Below, piece after piece: positions 33,093-44,071 of a stretch of 64,000 nucleotides of DNA (position 1 is its first letter; every line of letters begins with the position of its first letter). Made by a program: the position numbers and the translations under genes. Below the pieces are notes generated by a model. The model was given only the letters and a program-made list of their open reading frames with translations, did not search any database and was not told the DNA's origin. Location of the stretch: the NCBI GenBank assembly GCA_022695795.1, contig MU404132.1:62001-126000 (forward strand). Direction: 5' to 3'. The DNA comes from Biscogniauxia marginata (taxonomy: Eukaryota > Ascomycota > Sordariomycetes > Xylariales > Xylariaceae).

Positions 33093-34526
33093 GGCGACAG
33101 CATAGGGCTGCGATGCCTCGACGCTGCGGAGGTACTCGGAAAGAGGAAAGGGAAATGAGATCAGAAGCGAGGTTTTTCATAGAAAATTAATTGGTGCAGA
33201 TTTGCAGTGGTGCATTGACCTCGATCGGGCATCTAGCCTGTAACCTTAAGCGCCCGGCTAGGCCGAGTCGGATTAATGCTTTCGGTAGTGTCTTATTCTT
33301 CCGACTGAGATCTACTAGGTACTAACTAGGTAGGTACAGTTTAGAGGTAGGTAACGAGTTGGGGCTTGGGGCGTGTGGCGGCTCGTGCGGCACAGTGCCC
33401 AAGAACTTGTCGCTACCCTAATCCTCCCGTCGGAGCTTCTTCTGCTTGCAAACCCCCCCCCACACACCTCTTAAGAGATGTGCGAAGATCCAACGCGGCA
33501 GACGCTCCAACCAGCCAGCTCCAACTCAAAGATACTGATAATCCGTCCCAGATAATCCCGTCGGCGGGAACCAGACACTCGTTCGCTTGTGATAAACAAG
33601 GCGCCAAGTCGGCCATGCCCATCAAGTTCTCGCGGGCCCTGTCAGTCCCCAAATACCGGCCCAGTGGCGTTCTAGACCTGGCTTGCACAGCTACCCTTAC
33701 CTCCCTCGTGGCCCTCTCTCAATGCTTCCCCAAGTCCCAAGTGCCTGAGCCGTGAGCTCCAGAATGACCACTGCCGGGGCTCTTGCAGGGTCCAGCAAGC
33801 GCCGCAAGCCGTTCTTGTTGTTGTCGTACCACTGGCCGTTCATTCAACCAGCTACACCAACGCCAATAACATAGGTTGCCTGAGTCTTCACATCAATCAC
33901 CCTCGATCGCTGCATCTGGAACCCTGTCAAGCCCAGCCCTGACTGAGCTTGATTAGAAAGAAGAAAAAAAAGACGCGTCGACACGATCTTTACCCAGCTT
34001 ATCCTGGATCACGATCTCTGCTGCAGGGCTATTCCCATATTTCCCAAAGAGATTGCACACAGCCCAACCGACAGGGTCCTCCCATCCATCGCCACCACTC
34101 CATTAGAGAGAAGGGATCTCTGGTAGTGTAAACTTCGCATTTGTGCATTCAACCAATGCCAAGTGCATATAATAATTTATTATCTTGCCCGGCCATCCGC
34201 CCGATGTACGGTGCATACATGCCTAGACGAGCAAGCACAAACCTGCATACCTGTAACTTCTCCTCCAGGGACCTGGACCTGGAATCTCTGCGTCCCAACT
34301 AAATCCATCGTCTCCCTTTGACACTATTCTGCCCCGTTCTGTTCTATACCCGTACAACCTGGCCGAGCGCAGTTAAGTTCGAACTTCAGTCTTCAGTCTT
34401 CAGTCTTCAGTTTTCAGTTTTCAGTTTTGGGTCTTCAGTCTTCCGGCTTCGCACCTCCAGCTCGACATCCCCGTCAACTACACAGGCATGAGCATTTCCT
34501 TATGACTACAAGCAACAGTGGTCCAG
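33093..34526. other. Divergent intergenic region between mS45 and SSK1 with CTTCAGT repeat leader
   Basis: A 1.4-kb head-to-head spacer holding both promoters. TAGGTA motifs occur at about 33314-33352. The SSK1 leader contains a tandem CTTCAGT / TTTTCAG array at about 34384-34442, seven to eight imperfect 7-nt units. Small frames at 33366-33755 have no recognisable motif. Confidence 0.55.
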
Positions 34527-37143
34527 ATGGGCGACTTCAAGGCCCGTTTCAAGGCGAGGCTCCTGCGGAGAAACAGCGCGGCGGCGGCGCTATCACCTAA
34601 CAGCTTGAAGACCAGCCTCGGACGAGAAGGGGCTTCCAGCACACTTAGCCATGGCGACCGCCCGCGCTCACTATATACCGGGTATGCCGCCTCCGATGAG
34701 AACAGCGACCATGTCCACGACAGTAAACGTTTGGGCACGAACGCTAAAGGACATTATAGCAGCGAGTCTGTGATCAGCAAACGCAGCCCACTCAAAACGG
34801 CGGCGATAGCGACGACGACGCTGAGCCAAGAGCACAGTGGTAGCAACGACAGCGGCGATGCAGCGGGGAAGGGGAAAGGAGACGGCACAGAGACGGGCGC
34901 GGGTGTTGGCGGCAGTGCGGGCACGGGGGCGGGTATGGGTATGGGTATGGGTACGGGTACGGGTACGGGCACAGGCATAGGCACAGGTATGATTACAAGT
35001 ACTGAAGGGGGCGATGGTCACGAAGCGCGGGCTCGTGGTCACGGTCACGGTCTAGCACCTCGAGCTGAGACAACTCCACTACTAGCCAACTCTAACCTGA
35101 GCCACCCGGGCAAGGATCTGCAGAGCTTTGCGGTCAGTCCTGTCAATTCGACAACGGCGCCGGCCATCACCACACCCGGCGCTACCACAGCACTTCCCAG
35201 CATCCACGAACACCCCGCAACCTCGCTAACCGTCTCGTCGCCGCCCCCGTTCATCCATCAATCCCACGTGCCAACCCAGCCCCAGCCGACGGCGAGTAAT
35301 CTTTATCCGCGTCCGACCGCCGACGAAATCGCTCCGCCCATTGACGATAGCCTTTCCACCCCCGCGCTGCTCACGCCCGTTGCCATCAACACACCCGCCA
35401 GCCTCGCATCGCCGCCGCCACCGCTGCCGTCGTCGTCGTTACTGTCACCCTCTGTTAGCCGCCCTGCCGGCCCACCCAGACGACAGAGCCTGCTTCCCAA
35501 TCGCCAGACCACACTGATCAAGGCACTTCTCGAGACAGGTCATGCCAGCGAATCTGGCCAAGTAGACCCCGACCAGCTTCTTCCCATCAGCGGAAACATG
35601 GTGACGAGAAAGATCTGGGTTAAGCGGCCCTTGGCCTCTGCCACCCTGGTGACTATCAACGAAGACGACCTTGTCGACGATGTTCGCGACATGATACTAC
35701 GAAAATACGCGAACTCGCTCGGTCGCCAGTTCGACGCTCCGGACCTGACCCTACGCATCTTCAACCGTGAACAGCAGACAAGCAGGCCCTTACAGCCCGA
35801 CGAACCTATGAGCCGCACCCTCGACTCCTACTACCCCGGTGGCCAGTCCGTCGAGGATGCCCTTTTGATCGATGTGCCCTCTCGGCGCACCCCCAAAGCC
35901 TCGCCGAATCCTCGATTCTACGCTGATGACCGACCTCACGAATCTGCAACCGACTACTTCCCACCCTATCCGCCTCCCGCTCACACTTTAGGTCCGGCAC
36001 CTTCTACGGCTCTGAATGCACTACACTTTCCACCGTCCATGGCTATAGTTAGCGGAGGCCAGCTACCTTCACTACCGTCTCCGGGCGGCACGAGACGACT
36101 TGGGTCGTCGCGGCCAAAGATTCAGCGGATGCATACGGCCTCGCCCGTTTCTACTGTCACAAATGGCCATAGTTCACAATCAGGGGCACCACCTACCGGT
36201 ACGCACAACTATCCTAGACCACCGCGTTCAAGGACTCATTCAGGTGCATCTTCAGACCAATCCAATCATCCGCCTGCGGCTCCCCCGATACCGACGCCCC
36301 CTCCGGCAGAACGTACAGCCACGCCTCCCCCGCGAGTGTCCTCCCCCCGACCTTCAGCCCGGGCGAAGAAGAGCAAGAAGGCGATCGAACACCCGGCGCT
36401 GCCATCCGGCTTGCTGGATGGCGCTGTCCCACCTATCAACGTCCTAATCGTCGAAGACAATATTATCAACTTGAAACTGTTGGAGGCCTTCGTCAAGCGG
36501 CTTAAGGTTCGGTGGCAGACGGCTATGAATGGCCGGGAAGCCGTGAATAAATGGCGTGCTGGCGGATTTCACTTGGTGTTGATGGATATCCAGCTACCGG
36601 TCATGAATGGCCTCGAAGCCACCCGCGAGATCCGGAGGATAGAGAAAGTCAACTCCATCGGGGTCTTCTCTTCGTCGGCGAGCAGTCCTCCCGACGAGAT
36701 ACAGGCCGAACCGGCGGAGGAGGATAAATTAGCAAACACTGAGATGTTCAAGAGCCCCGTCATCATCGTGGCCTTGACCGCGAGTTCGCTCCAGAGCGAC
36801 AGACACGAGGCCTTGGCCGCCGGCTGCAACGATTTCTTAACTAAAGTAAGCACTTATTCTTTTCTTTTTCTCTCTAGAAAGGTTTATGCACCCCAATTAC
36901 TAACCCACAATCTTTTCCTACCTGTAGCCCGTCAATTTCGTCTGGCTCGAGCGCAAAGTTAAAGAATGGGGCTGCATGCAAGCCTTGATTGACTTTGATG
37001 GGTGGAGGAAATGGAAGGACTACTCTCAGAAGGCCTCTGAAAATGATGCTGTAAAGAAAGCCGCCACTGCCGCTGCTACCGCCGCTGCTAAGACGAAGCA
37101 GGCCAAAAAGAATCGATTATCGGTGACGACTGCCGCTGCTTGA
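34527..37143 (+). CDS. SSK1: SSK1-type response regulator of the HOG osmostress pathway
   Basis: Two exons, 34527..36845 and 36928..37143, give 844 aa; the 82-nt intron carries TACTAAC. The first ATG of the conserved N-terminus (MGDFKARFKARLLRRNS) is at 34527. The N-terminal two thirds are low-complexity, with a G-T-G-M repeat encoded by GGGTAT/GGGTAC hexamers (about 34926-34998), then Pro/Ser-rich sequence and a conserved block RKIWVKRPLASATLVTINED. The receiver domain is about residues 636-800: NVLIVEDN with acidic Glu643/Asp644, phospho-acceptor Asp687 in LVLMDIQLPVMNG, an inserted loop, VALTASS and Lys773 in NDFLTK, with exon 2 supplying PVNFVWLERKVKEWG. In fungi Ssk1 receives phosphate from Ypd1 and, when unphosphorylated, activates the Ssk2-type MAPKKK. 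The C-terminal tail is Ala/Lys-rich. Confidence 0.93.
34926..34998 (+). repeat. GGGTAT/GGGTAC hexanucleotide-like array inside SSK1
   Basis: About ten imperfect six-base units (GGGTAT, GGGTAC, GGGCAC, AGGCAT) encode alternating Gly with Met/Thr/Ile in the disordered N-terminus. The array is G-rich on the coding strand. Confidence 0.8.
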
Positions 37144-38710
37144 TCCTACCAGGCCCCATTGTCAGTAATAAGATGGCGGTATTAGGAATCAAATCTATCT
37201 ATGCTGATCCATTGCGATACAGCACACCTTCTGGCATCGCGCTACCTACGGCTAGTTTTGTCCTCAGGAGCCGGCTAGTGCTTGCTCGACGACTGTTTTT
37301 ACCTTTTATCTCCTCTCAATTGAAACAGATTGATCGACGAAGAGTATAAGGATTACGAGATGTTGCTACTCCAAGCCAAAGGAAGACAAGCCCGGAGTCT
37401 CAGAGCGAGCATCACGAGAAGGAGCACTTAATGATCATATATACATACATACATATATATTTATATATATTGTCTACGGAAGGGCCTAAGGACCCTCCGG
37501 GTTTTGTCATGATAGATCGATGAATGGTTAATTTTTTCTTTCCTCTACCCATCTTGGGGAAGGAGAGGTAAAACGGGTTTGAGGGAGGAGGAAACGAAAC
37601 GGAAGGGAAACCGAGGGGCGTTTTAACGTTAATTTGTGTTACGACTGTACTTATCGGGAGGGAAGCGTTGCTTTTCCCCCCCTTTCCTCGTCTTCTTTTT
37701 CTTTTTCGTAAGTAGAGAAAGAAAACAGAGACCAACTGCACGCCCCTTCTTTTTTGTTCCTAGCAAAGCAAACCTTGTAACAATTTGAACATGGATAGAG
37801 ACAACCTTTAAGAACTAAATAGCGAATGATAATTTAAGATTATTGTCTATCTTTATTATAAATATATTATATATAGTTATTATATCAAGGGAGTTTTTTT
37901 TTTCCCTTTTATTCTCGTTATATACTTCTTTTTTTCTCTTATTTATTTTTAAAAAAGGATTTTTATATGTTTAAAACTGAAAAAAAAAAAGAGAAAAAAA
38001 TAAAATAAAAGAAAGATATTTAAAATAAAGTAATAATATAATATAATAATAGTTTAACTATATATTATACGAGTATAACATAAATAAAAAGGAGAGGGGG
38101 AATAAAAATAAAGGAGATAAGAAAAACAAGGAAAAAGAAAAAGGAAAACAAGAAATAAAGAAAAAGAAACTTCTCATCTCTACCGCAACCTATTTATGTG
38201 CCAAGGTTTAAACTCATTAGAATGCAGGTATTAAGGTTAATATTAGTCGACAATAATATATATTGTTCCTTTTTGAAAAAAAAAAAAAAAAGCCGGGAAA
38301 AAGTAAACACTTAAGTTGAATATATCGTCGTCCCTCTTAAAATGCGATTGCCCGCTACACATGCTATCTACCCTATCTAATACCCATTACGTGTGTACCT
38401 AGTACCTCATATATTATTAGAAAAGGGGACCCCAGGGGGACCAACATAGACTCGAGAATGGTGAAAACCCTAAATACATGCATTAAGTACATGCACATTA
38501 ATAATCCCCCCCTCAAGTATCCCTTCATTAAAGGTTTACTTCTTCTTTTTACGTATAAGGGGTATATACTTATACGCAATAAAAAAGAAAAAAGACAGGT
38601 AACAAGGAGCATGTATATCGTAAAACGTCGTGCTCGTATCCATATGACCACATACTATGCTATGTTATGTGCAAAAAAAACCCCATCCTCCTAATCAATC
38701 ATCATCATCA
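37144..38710. other. Convergent intergenic region with AT-rich island
   Basis: A 1.57-kb tail-to-tail spacer between SSK1 and the FLC-type gene. About 37790-38340 is extremely AT-rich, with A- and T-runs and short ATATAT repeats. It has no coding block and looks like a degraded, RIP-type island. An ATACATACATAC repeat lies at about 37441-37456. Confidence 0.6.
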
Positions 38711-41700
38711 TCATTCCGTCGACGAAGTAGTCTGTAATTGACTTGGTTTTTCTCCTCTGGCAAGATGCTGTTCTGCGCTTACCTCTTCTCTGGCATCTGA
38801 ATCATTCTTCTTCCTCTGGGTATCATCTCCAGACTGCGGGCGGGGTTGTTCGTCAGTAGTAGATCGCCGTGGTACGGTTCCGGGGGACGGCTCTTTCCCG
38901 TCCTCGTTTACCCTCTTCCGTCCTTCCCTTTCCTCTTCGGCTAACTCCTCCTCGTCTTCCCTTGTAGCCGTCATCGGCCGACTGATCGGGAGCGGCGTTA
39001 CTCCTGTCGCTATTAGAGAAGTCTCTCCTGTCGAGTTGTTCGGCCAAATACCTAGGGTGCCGTTGCTGCTCAGACGGTGCTTGAGTGCCGGGCTAGCGCG
39101 TTCTAGGTCCGATGGGAACTGGGTGAAGTCCCTAGAGCTCCAGCTCGCGCGGTGTCCACGAGCTGCCCTCGGTAGGCTGCTAACGGAATGCTGCGAGCTG
39201 ACGCTGGTGGTACGGGCTGGGCGTCTTAGCGGAGTGGTTGTCCGACTAGGAACAACGTGGTTCATCTCGGCTATGCTGTCGTCGTCCTCTTCGCCAATCT
39301 TCGAGATCCGCCTGACGGATGTGACCGAGAAGTAGGACTCTCTCGGAAGTTCCGGAAATTCTTCCGTGGACCCGTGTTTGGGTTCTTCTGGAGGCGTCCG
39401 TTCTGACCCGGGCTTCGGTGATGGAAGCGTGCCCGCGGCTCTCTTCTCGATATGTTCGTAGTAACGAATGCGAACGCTCTCAAGCCGGCTCGGGGAGAAG
39501 TCCTCACGGTTCCGCAAGAGAGACAGCCATGTTGAGATGACACTAAGCACTATGAGGATGATGAGAGCTGTAGTTAGGAGGGCTTGGATGATGATGATCA
39601 CTAGACCGATGACCGTGGCCCCAATACGGTCTATGTTGAAATCGGGTAAAAACGCTATTGAGAGACCTGTGACAGCAACTTTGGCAATACCAAGAAGCCA
39701 GACAGCCATGGTAGAATTGCGCTGGCCCTCGTAAGGCTTGAGGGCTGCGATGATGATGAGAGCAAGGATATCGACTATGAACAGGCCGAAAACCTGGGCC
39801 AGCGGGTTTCCAGTCCCGCCTCCTAGAAAGCAAGCACGGATGAATTGATACACAAGCCAGAAGGCAAAGAACCACCATCTTGAGAGCCGGTAGTGAGCCG
39901 TTAACCAGCCAAATCGTTTGACATATGCCTCATCCTGGTGTACATTCATCCGAGAAGGGTCATCGTCGACGAAGTGCCAGCGAACGAAGGGCAACGACCC
40001 CGCCGGCTTCTCCCCAAGCTCTGCCTCTCTGAGTTGGCTGGAGCGGATGGGAACGACGCATGGGACACGCCCCCAGAGCTTTCCGCGACTGAAGAGGATG
40101 CGGTCGGGAGCCGAAGCAAATTTGCCAGAGCGAAGGCGGCACTGGAGCGCATAGAGTGCCAGACCGACGATACCGACCATAAAAAGCACGAAGACGATAG
40201 CCGCTATCGCAGTAGGTCCGGCGGCGCCGCGACTAGCGAACTGGTACATGGCGAGAGTCATAATGGAGAAGAACGCGATGAACAGGGTCCTTAGGACGGC
40301 GAAGACGAGGTATCTAGTCCAATGGGATCGGAAGAATTCGAGACGGTCCCTTTTGACCCAGTGTATTTTCACCAGACCCTCGATGGCGAATTTGAAGGCC
40401 ACCAAAACGAAAACAACCAGTCCGATAACCACAAGTAGCCAAACAAACCCAACCATGAATGCGTCTGGGGCGGGAATATCGAGCCGAGACAACTCTCCGG
40501 CGAATCCGGTCCAGTCCCCAGGCAGCGGCATCCCAGGCTTTACCGGGCCGCCATCCCAGTTGTAGTCGTAGGGGTCGTCAGGATTGTAAGACTGCCTCTT
40601 CGTCAATATACTCGCCACGGAGCGGCCGTAGATCTGCTGAGCAAGCCCGCCGTTATTGTTGAGGACCGTCGAGCCCGCGCCTCCGGCCTGGCTCGCATTG
40701 CCGCTGACGCCGGCGAACGGGTCGACGGAGCGGACTACGGCCGGGACGGGAAGCAGACCGGCGGCCCAGGCGAAGTTGCTCCACCAGGCGGGCAGCACGC
40801 TGGGCCAGTCAAGCGACAGTGCGCCCGAGTAGAAGATCGACTGGAAGGTCTCGAAGACGACGAGCGCGGACAGCGAGTGCGCGTGGTGGGCGCGCATGTG
40901 GGGCACGCTGACGCCGTACGCGGCCGTCGCGAACGAGGCGGCGACGGCAGCAAAGGTGAATACGCCGAGGACGGGGGAGACGGACCGGACCTGCGAGAAG
41001 GTATGCCCGTTGCGCAGGACGGCCTGGAAGCAGCCGATCTCCGTCTCGGACGAGTTGGCGAAGATCTGAATCCGCGCATAGCCCTCGAGGTCGGGGATCT
41101 CCCACGCGCTCTGCGGGATCTCCGAGACCTGCTGCAGGTTGACTGCAGAGGAGGCGAATGCTTCGATGGGCTGGCTCGCATTCAGGGGGCATAGACTATA
41201 GGTGAGACGTTAGCCACGGTTAACACCCTCGAAGGGGTTGGGTGACACACCTGTTGATGTTGGTGCCGGTTGAACACGGGTTCACCGTCATGTTGAAGGT
41301 GCTCCCTCCGTACATGTCCAGGGATATATAGACTAGTTTAGGCCAAATCTGTCAGTCGAAGTCCAGTTTATGCTCGGCTAGCAAGGAGGGGTCGCCTACG
41401 TATGACATCTTCCCTGCGGATATTGGTCGAGCCGTCGAGGTGGAAGAGGAAGGTCGAGTTGTCGTAGTAGAGGGCGGCGTCGAACCTAGTGACGTTGAAC
41501 AGACTCTGCCCGCCGAGGCAATCCCCGAAGCTGCCCGTGTATAGAGAGGGAGTCCTATCGAGTGCCAGTTGCCGCGTTACGCCATCCAGACCAGTGCCGG
41601 ATATGTACTCGGTCTCTCTGGCGTGTATCGTCGGCGTCAGCAGAGTTAAGCCCCCGAAGACGGGAAGCATTATCCTATTTAGCAGGCGAGGAACCGGCAT
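38711..41700 (-). CDS. TRP-like channel / flavin carrier (FLC) family membrane protein with ML-like domain
   Basis: Three exons, complement(38711..41195, 41251..41332, 41400..41700), give about 955 aa. A signal peptide is visible at residues 1-27 (PVFGGLTLLTPTIHA). The lumenal ML-like domain follows, with SGTGLDGVTRQLALDRTPSLY, SLFNVTRFDAALYYDNSTFL, YISLDMYGGSTFNMTVNPC and SLCPLNASQPI. About nine transmembrane helices occupy roughly residues 190-645, including VWLLVVIGLVVFVLVAFKF, FAVLRTLFIAFFSIMTLAMY and VIGLVIIIIQALLTTALIIL. The cytosolic tail of 300 residues is Ser/Glu/Arg-rich with SYFSVTSVRRISKIGEEDDD. Fungal FLC/Pkd2-type proteins act at ER or plasma membrane in calcium, haem/flavin transport and wall integrity; which applies here cannot be read from sequence. 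The first intron's acceptor (CTAG) was chosen for frame and fit to the family. Confidence 0.88.
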
Positions 41701-44071
41701 CTTCGCAAGCAGGCATGCCCTTGCAGGGCGCTCTCTTAGGGGGAGGATGTACTTTTCGGTCTCAACCGTGGTGTATGTATGCCGAGTATGCCGTGGCGTT
41801 CCTCCTCCACTTAGAGCGGCAGAAGGGAGGTCCGGTCGATGCGCCGAGTTATACTAGCGGTCTTCTCGGGAAGGTAGACGTGACGACATGAGCTCGCGGG
41901 ATAGCTACCTGACCATTAGTCGGCCGCCATCTAGTTTCTCTGCATCGCGAAAATATACTTTTCGAAGCTGCAAACGGCACACGGGGAACAGCAGGTGAGC
42001 GGCTCTGTCGTGCGTGATGCGCTTGGTGCCCAAAAACTTATGGTCAAGACGCTAAGAGGAAGTAAGGGCGCCGCGACGCGGTGTAGCGACACCTAAGGAT
42101 AACCTCTCTGCCAGGCGTATTTGCAAATTGATTCGTTGTCGGCCCTGCCAGATGTACTGCTGAGTTGTCGTCCGATTGGAAGCCAGCGATTAGTTGTCTC
42201 AACTATCTTGGCTTGGTAGCCCACCAGGTGACGGTGGTGGAAGCCGTAGTATTAGTGGATGGCCAACTGGTGGTTGGTAGATGCGGAATAACAAGGCGAC
42301 GCTGTCCAGATAGTTATTGCTAGTGATATCAAGTATGTAGGTATCTAAAGGTGATATATATCGGCGGGATGCGACGATCAATCGGCTTCTGATAAGGTTG
42401 TGGAAGAGCTTTGAGGTCTGGAAACTGATAGCGATTGATCGACAGCGACAAGTCTGGGCCGGTCGACCGTGTCGATATATATCGAAGTATTAATGAATTA
42501 TATAGCGACTATACTATAATAGACGGAAGTTACTATTATAATTAATAGCTTGGAAACTCTTACATGTCTCCTGCTTTGGGATTGTCGATAGCTTTCTACT
42601 TATTAATTATTTATTAGTATAGGAGAAAAGGTGAAGATAGATGACAAGACAAGACAGCAAGAAAAAAAAAGGACCTTCTGCGAATAGAAGAAGCAGGAAG
42701 GCACAGAACGGGTGACTGACTGTTGGCACAACCTCACCTTACCGTCATTGGAGTCAGGGTGGGGATCCCTCGTCTCGTCTCGTTCGTTACCGCCGCCGCA
42801 GCCGGTATCCACCTCCCCCCCTGTCAGCACCGGACTAGAACCTCCCATCGCGACGCTGCCATTGGCGAATCGAGGCAGACGTGCCGAAAAGGGAAACCCC
42901 AGGGAATGGGTACATAAGGTAGTCCAGTCACGCCAGTTTGCCCAACCCCTACCTCATCGTACCTACGTATCGGCTGATCGGCTTTCAAAAAGATAAAAAA
43001 AAGACCTGTAACGGACAATGTAATATTAAAAAAGAGACAAGATAAGAGATGTAAATGAGAAATTCATTTAAATAAACAAAGTGAAACATATAATATTTAC
43101 GACTTATAAATAATAATATAACAACATTGTAAATCTTTTAATATAATTTTATAAAACTTAATTTATTTACCTTATTTACATATAATGTACTTACGAGGTA
43201 GGTATTCCCGATATATAATAAGTTAATCTCATCTTTATCTTTCATCCACCCACTATAATATCTACCAGGTATAGCCTAACTAGGTATATATATAAAAGAG
43301 ACGAAAACTTCATCGATGTAAGAAAGGAGGAAGACAGACAGGACTAAAACGAGAAGAGACTCTCACATGCTTTCCTTAATTGAACTCAACGTCAACATTA
43401 TCATCATTATCATCATCAAAAAGAACAAGAAGAAGAAGAAGCAAGGCCTTATTTAAGTTACCAAACTCCGAAACTATGCAGATGATGTAAACTTTCTCTC
43501 CCCTAAATAGATAGGTAGCTAAGTGACATGGAAGAAGAAGAACAACAACAACAAGCAAAGAAAGAATTACGAGGAAACGAAGAAGAGAGAGAGAGAGAGA
43601 GAGAGAGCCAACACAACTAAATCTCCTTTTCCTCCTCCCCCTTTCCCCCTTTCCCATTTTGCTCCCCTCTCTCCTCTCATAAACCACCCAAAATACTCTC
43701 GATAACCAACCCTCCTCCCATTGAACGAAAATAGCTCAGAAACTCTCTCTCTCTCTCTCTTTCGTTCATTCAACCTTCTTCAGTTACCTTCCTTCCTTCC
43801 TTCCTTCCCTTCCTCCCATCTGACTCGTGAATTTGCCGGATCGTCCACATGCATGTATTTTGACCAACAAAGGTGGATAAGAAAAAGAAACCCCCAACGG
43901 AAAAACAAAATGGGGAGAGAAAAGCCGGAATACAACAGACTGCGCGTAATGGGGGAGTGGTATCTGCAAAATTTTGTTTTTCGTCTTTGTGTTCGTGACG
44001 GTCGTTGGCAGCAATAAATTGGAAAGAAACCCATTACTTCTGGTGGTTTCCCTCTAGCAAACTGAACCCGG
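41701..44071. other. Intergenic region, 2.4 kb, with AT-rich island and opposed GA/TC microsatellites
   Basis: Upstream of the FLC-type gene and downstream of the low-complexity gene. About 42480-42660 and 43010-43260 are AT-rich. A GA microsatellite (43584-43608) and a TC microsatellite (43742-43761) are about 135 nt apart and complementary, so they could form a stem. No gene is supported. Confidence 0.55.
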
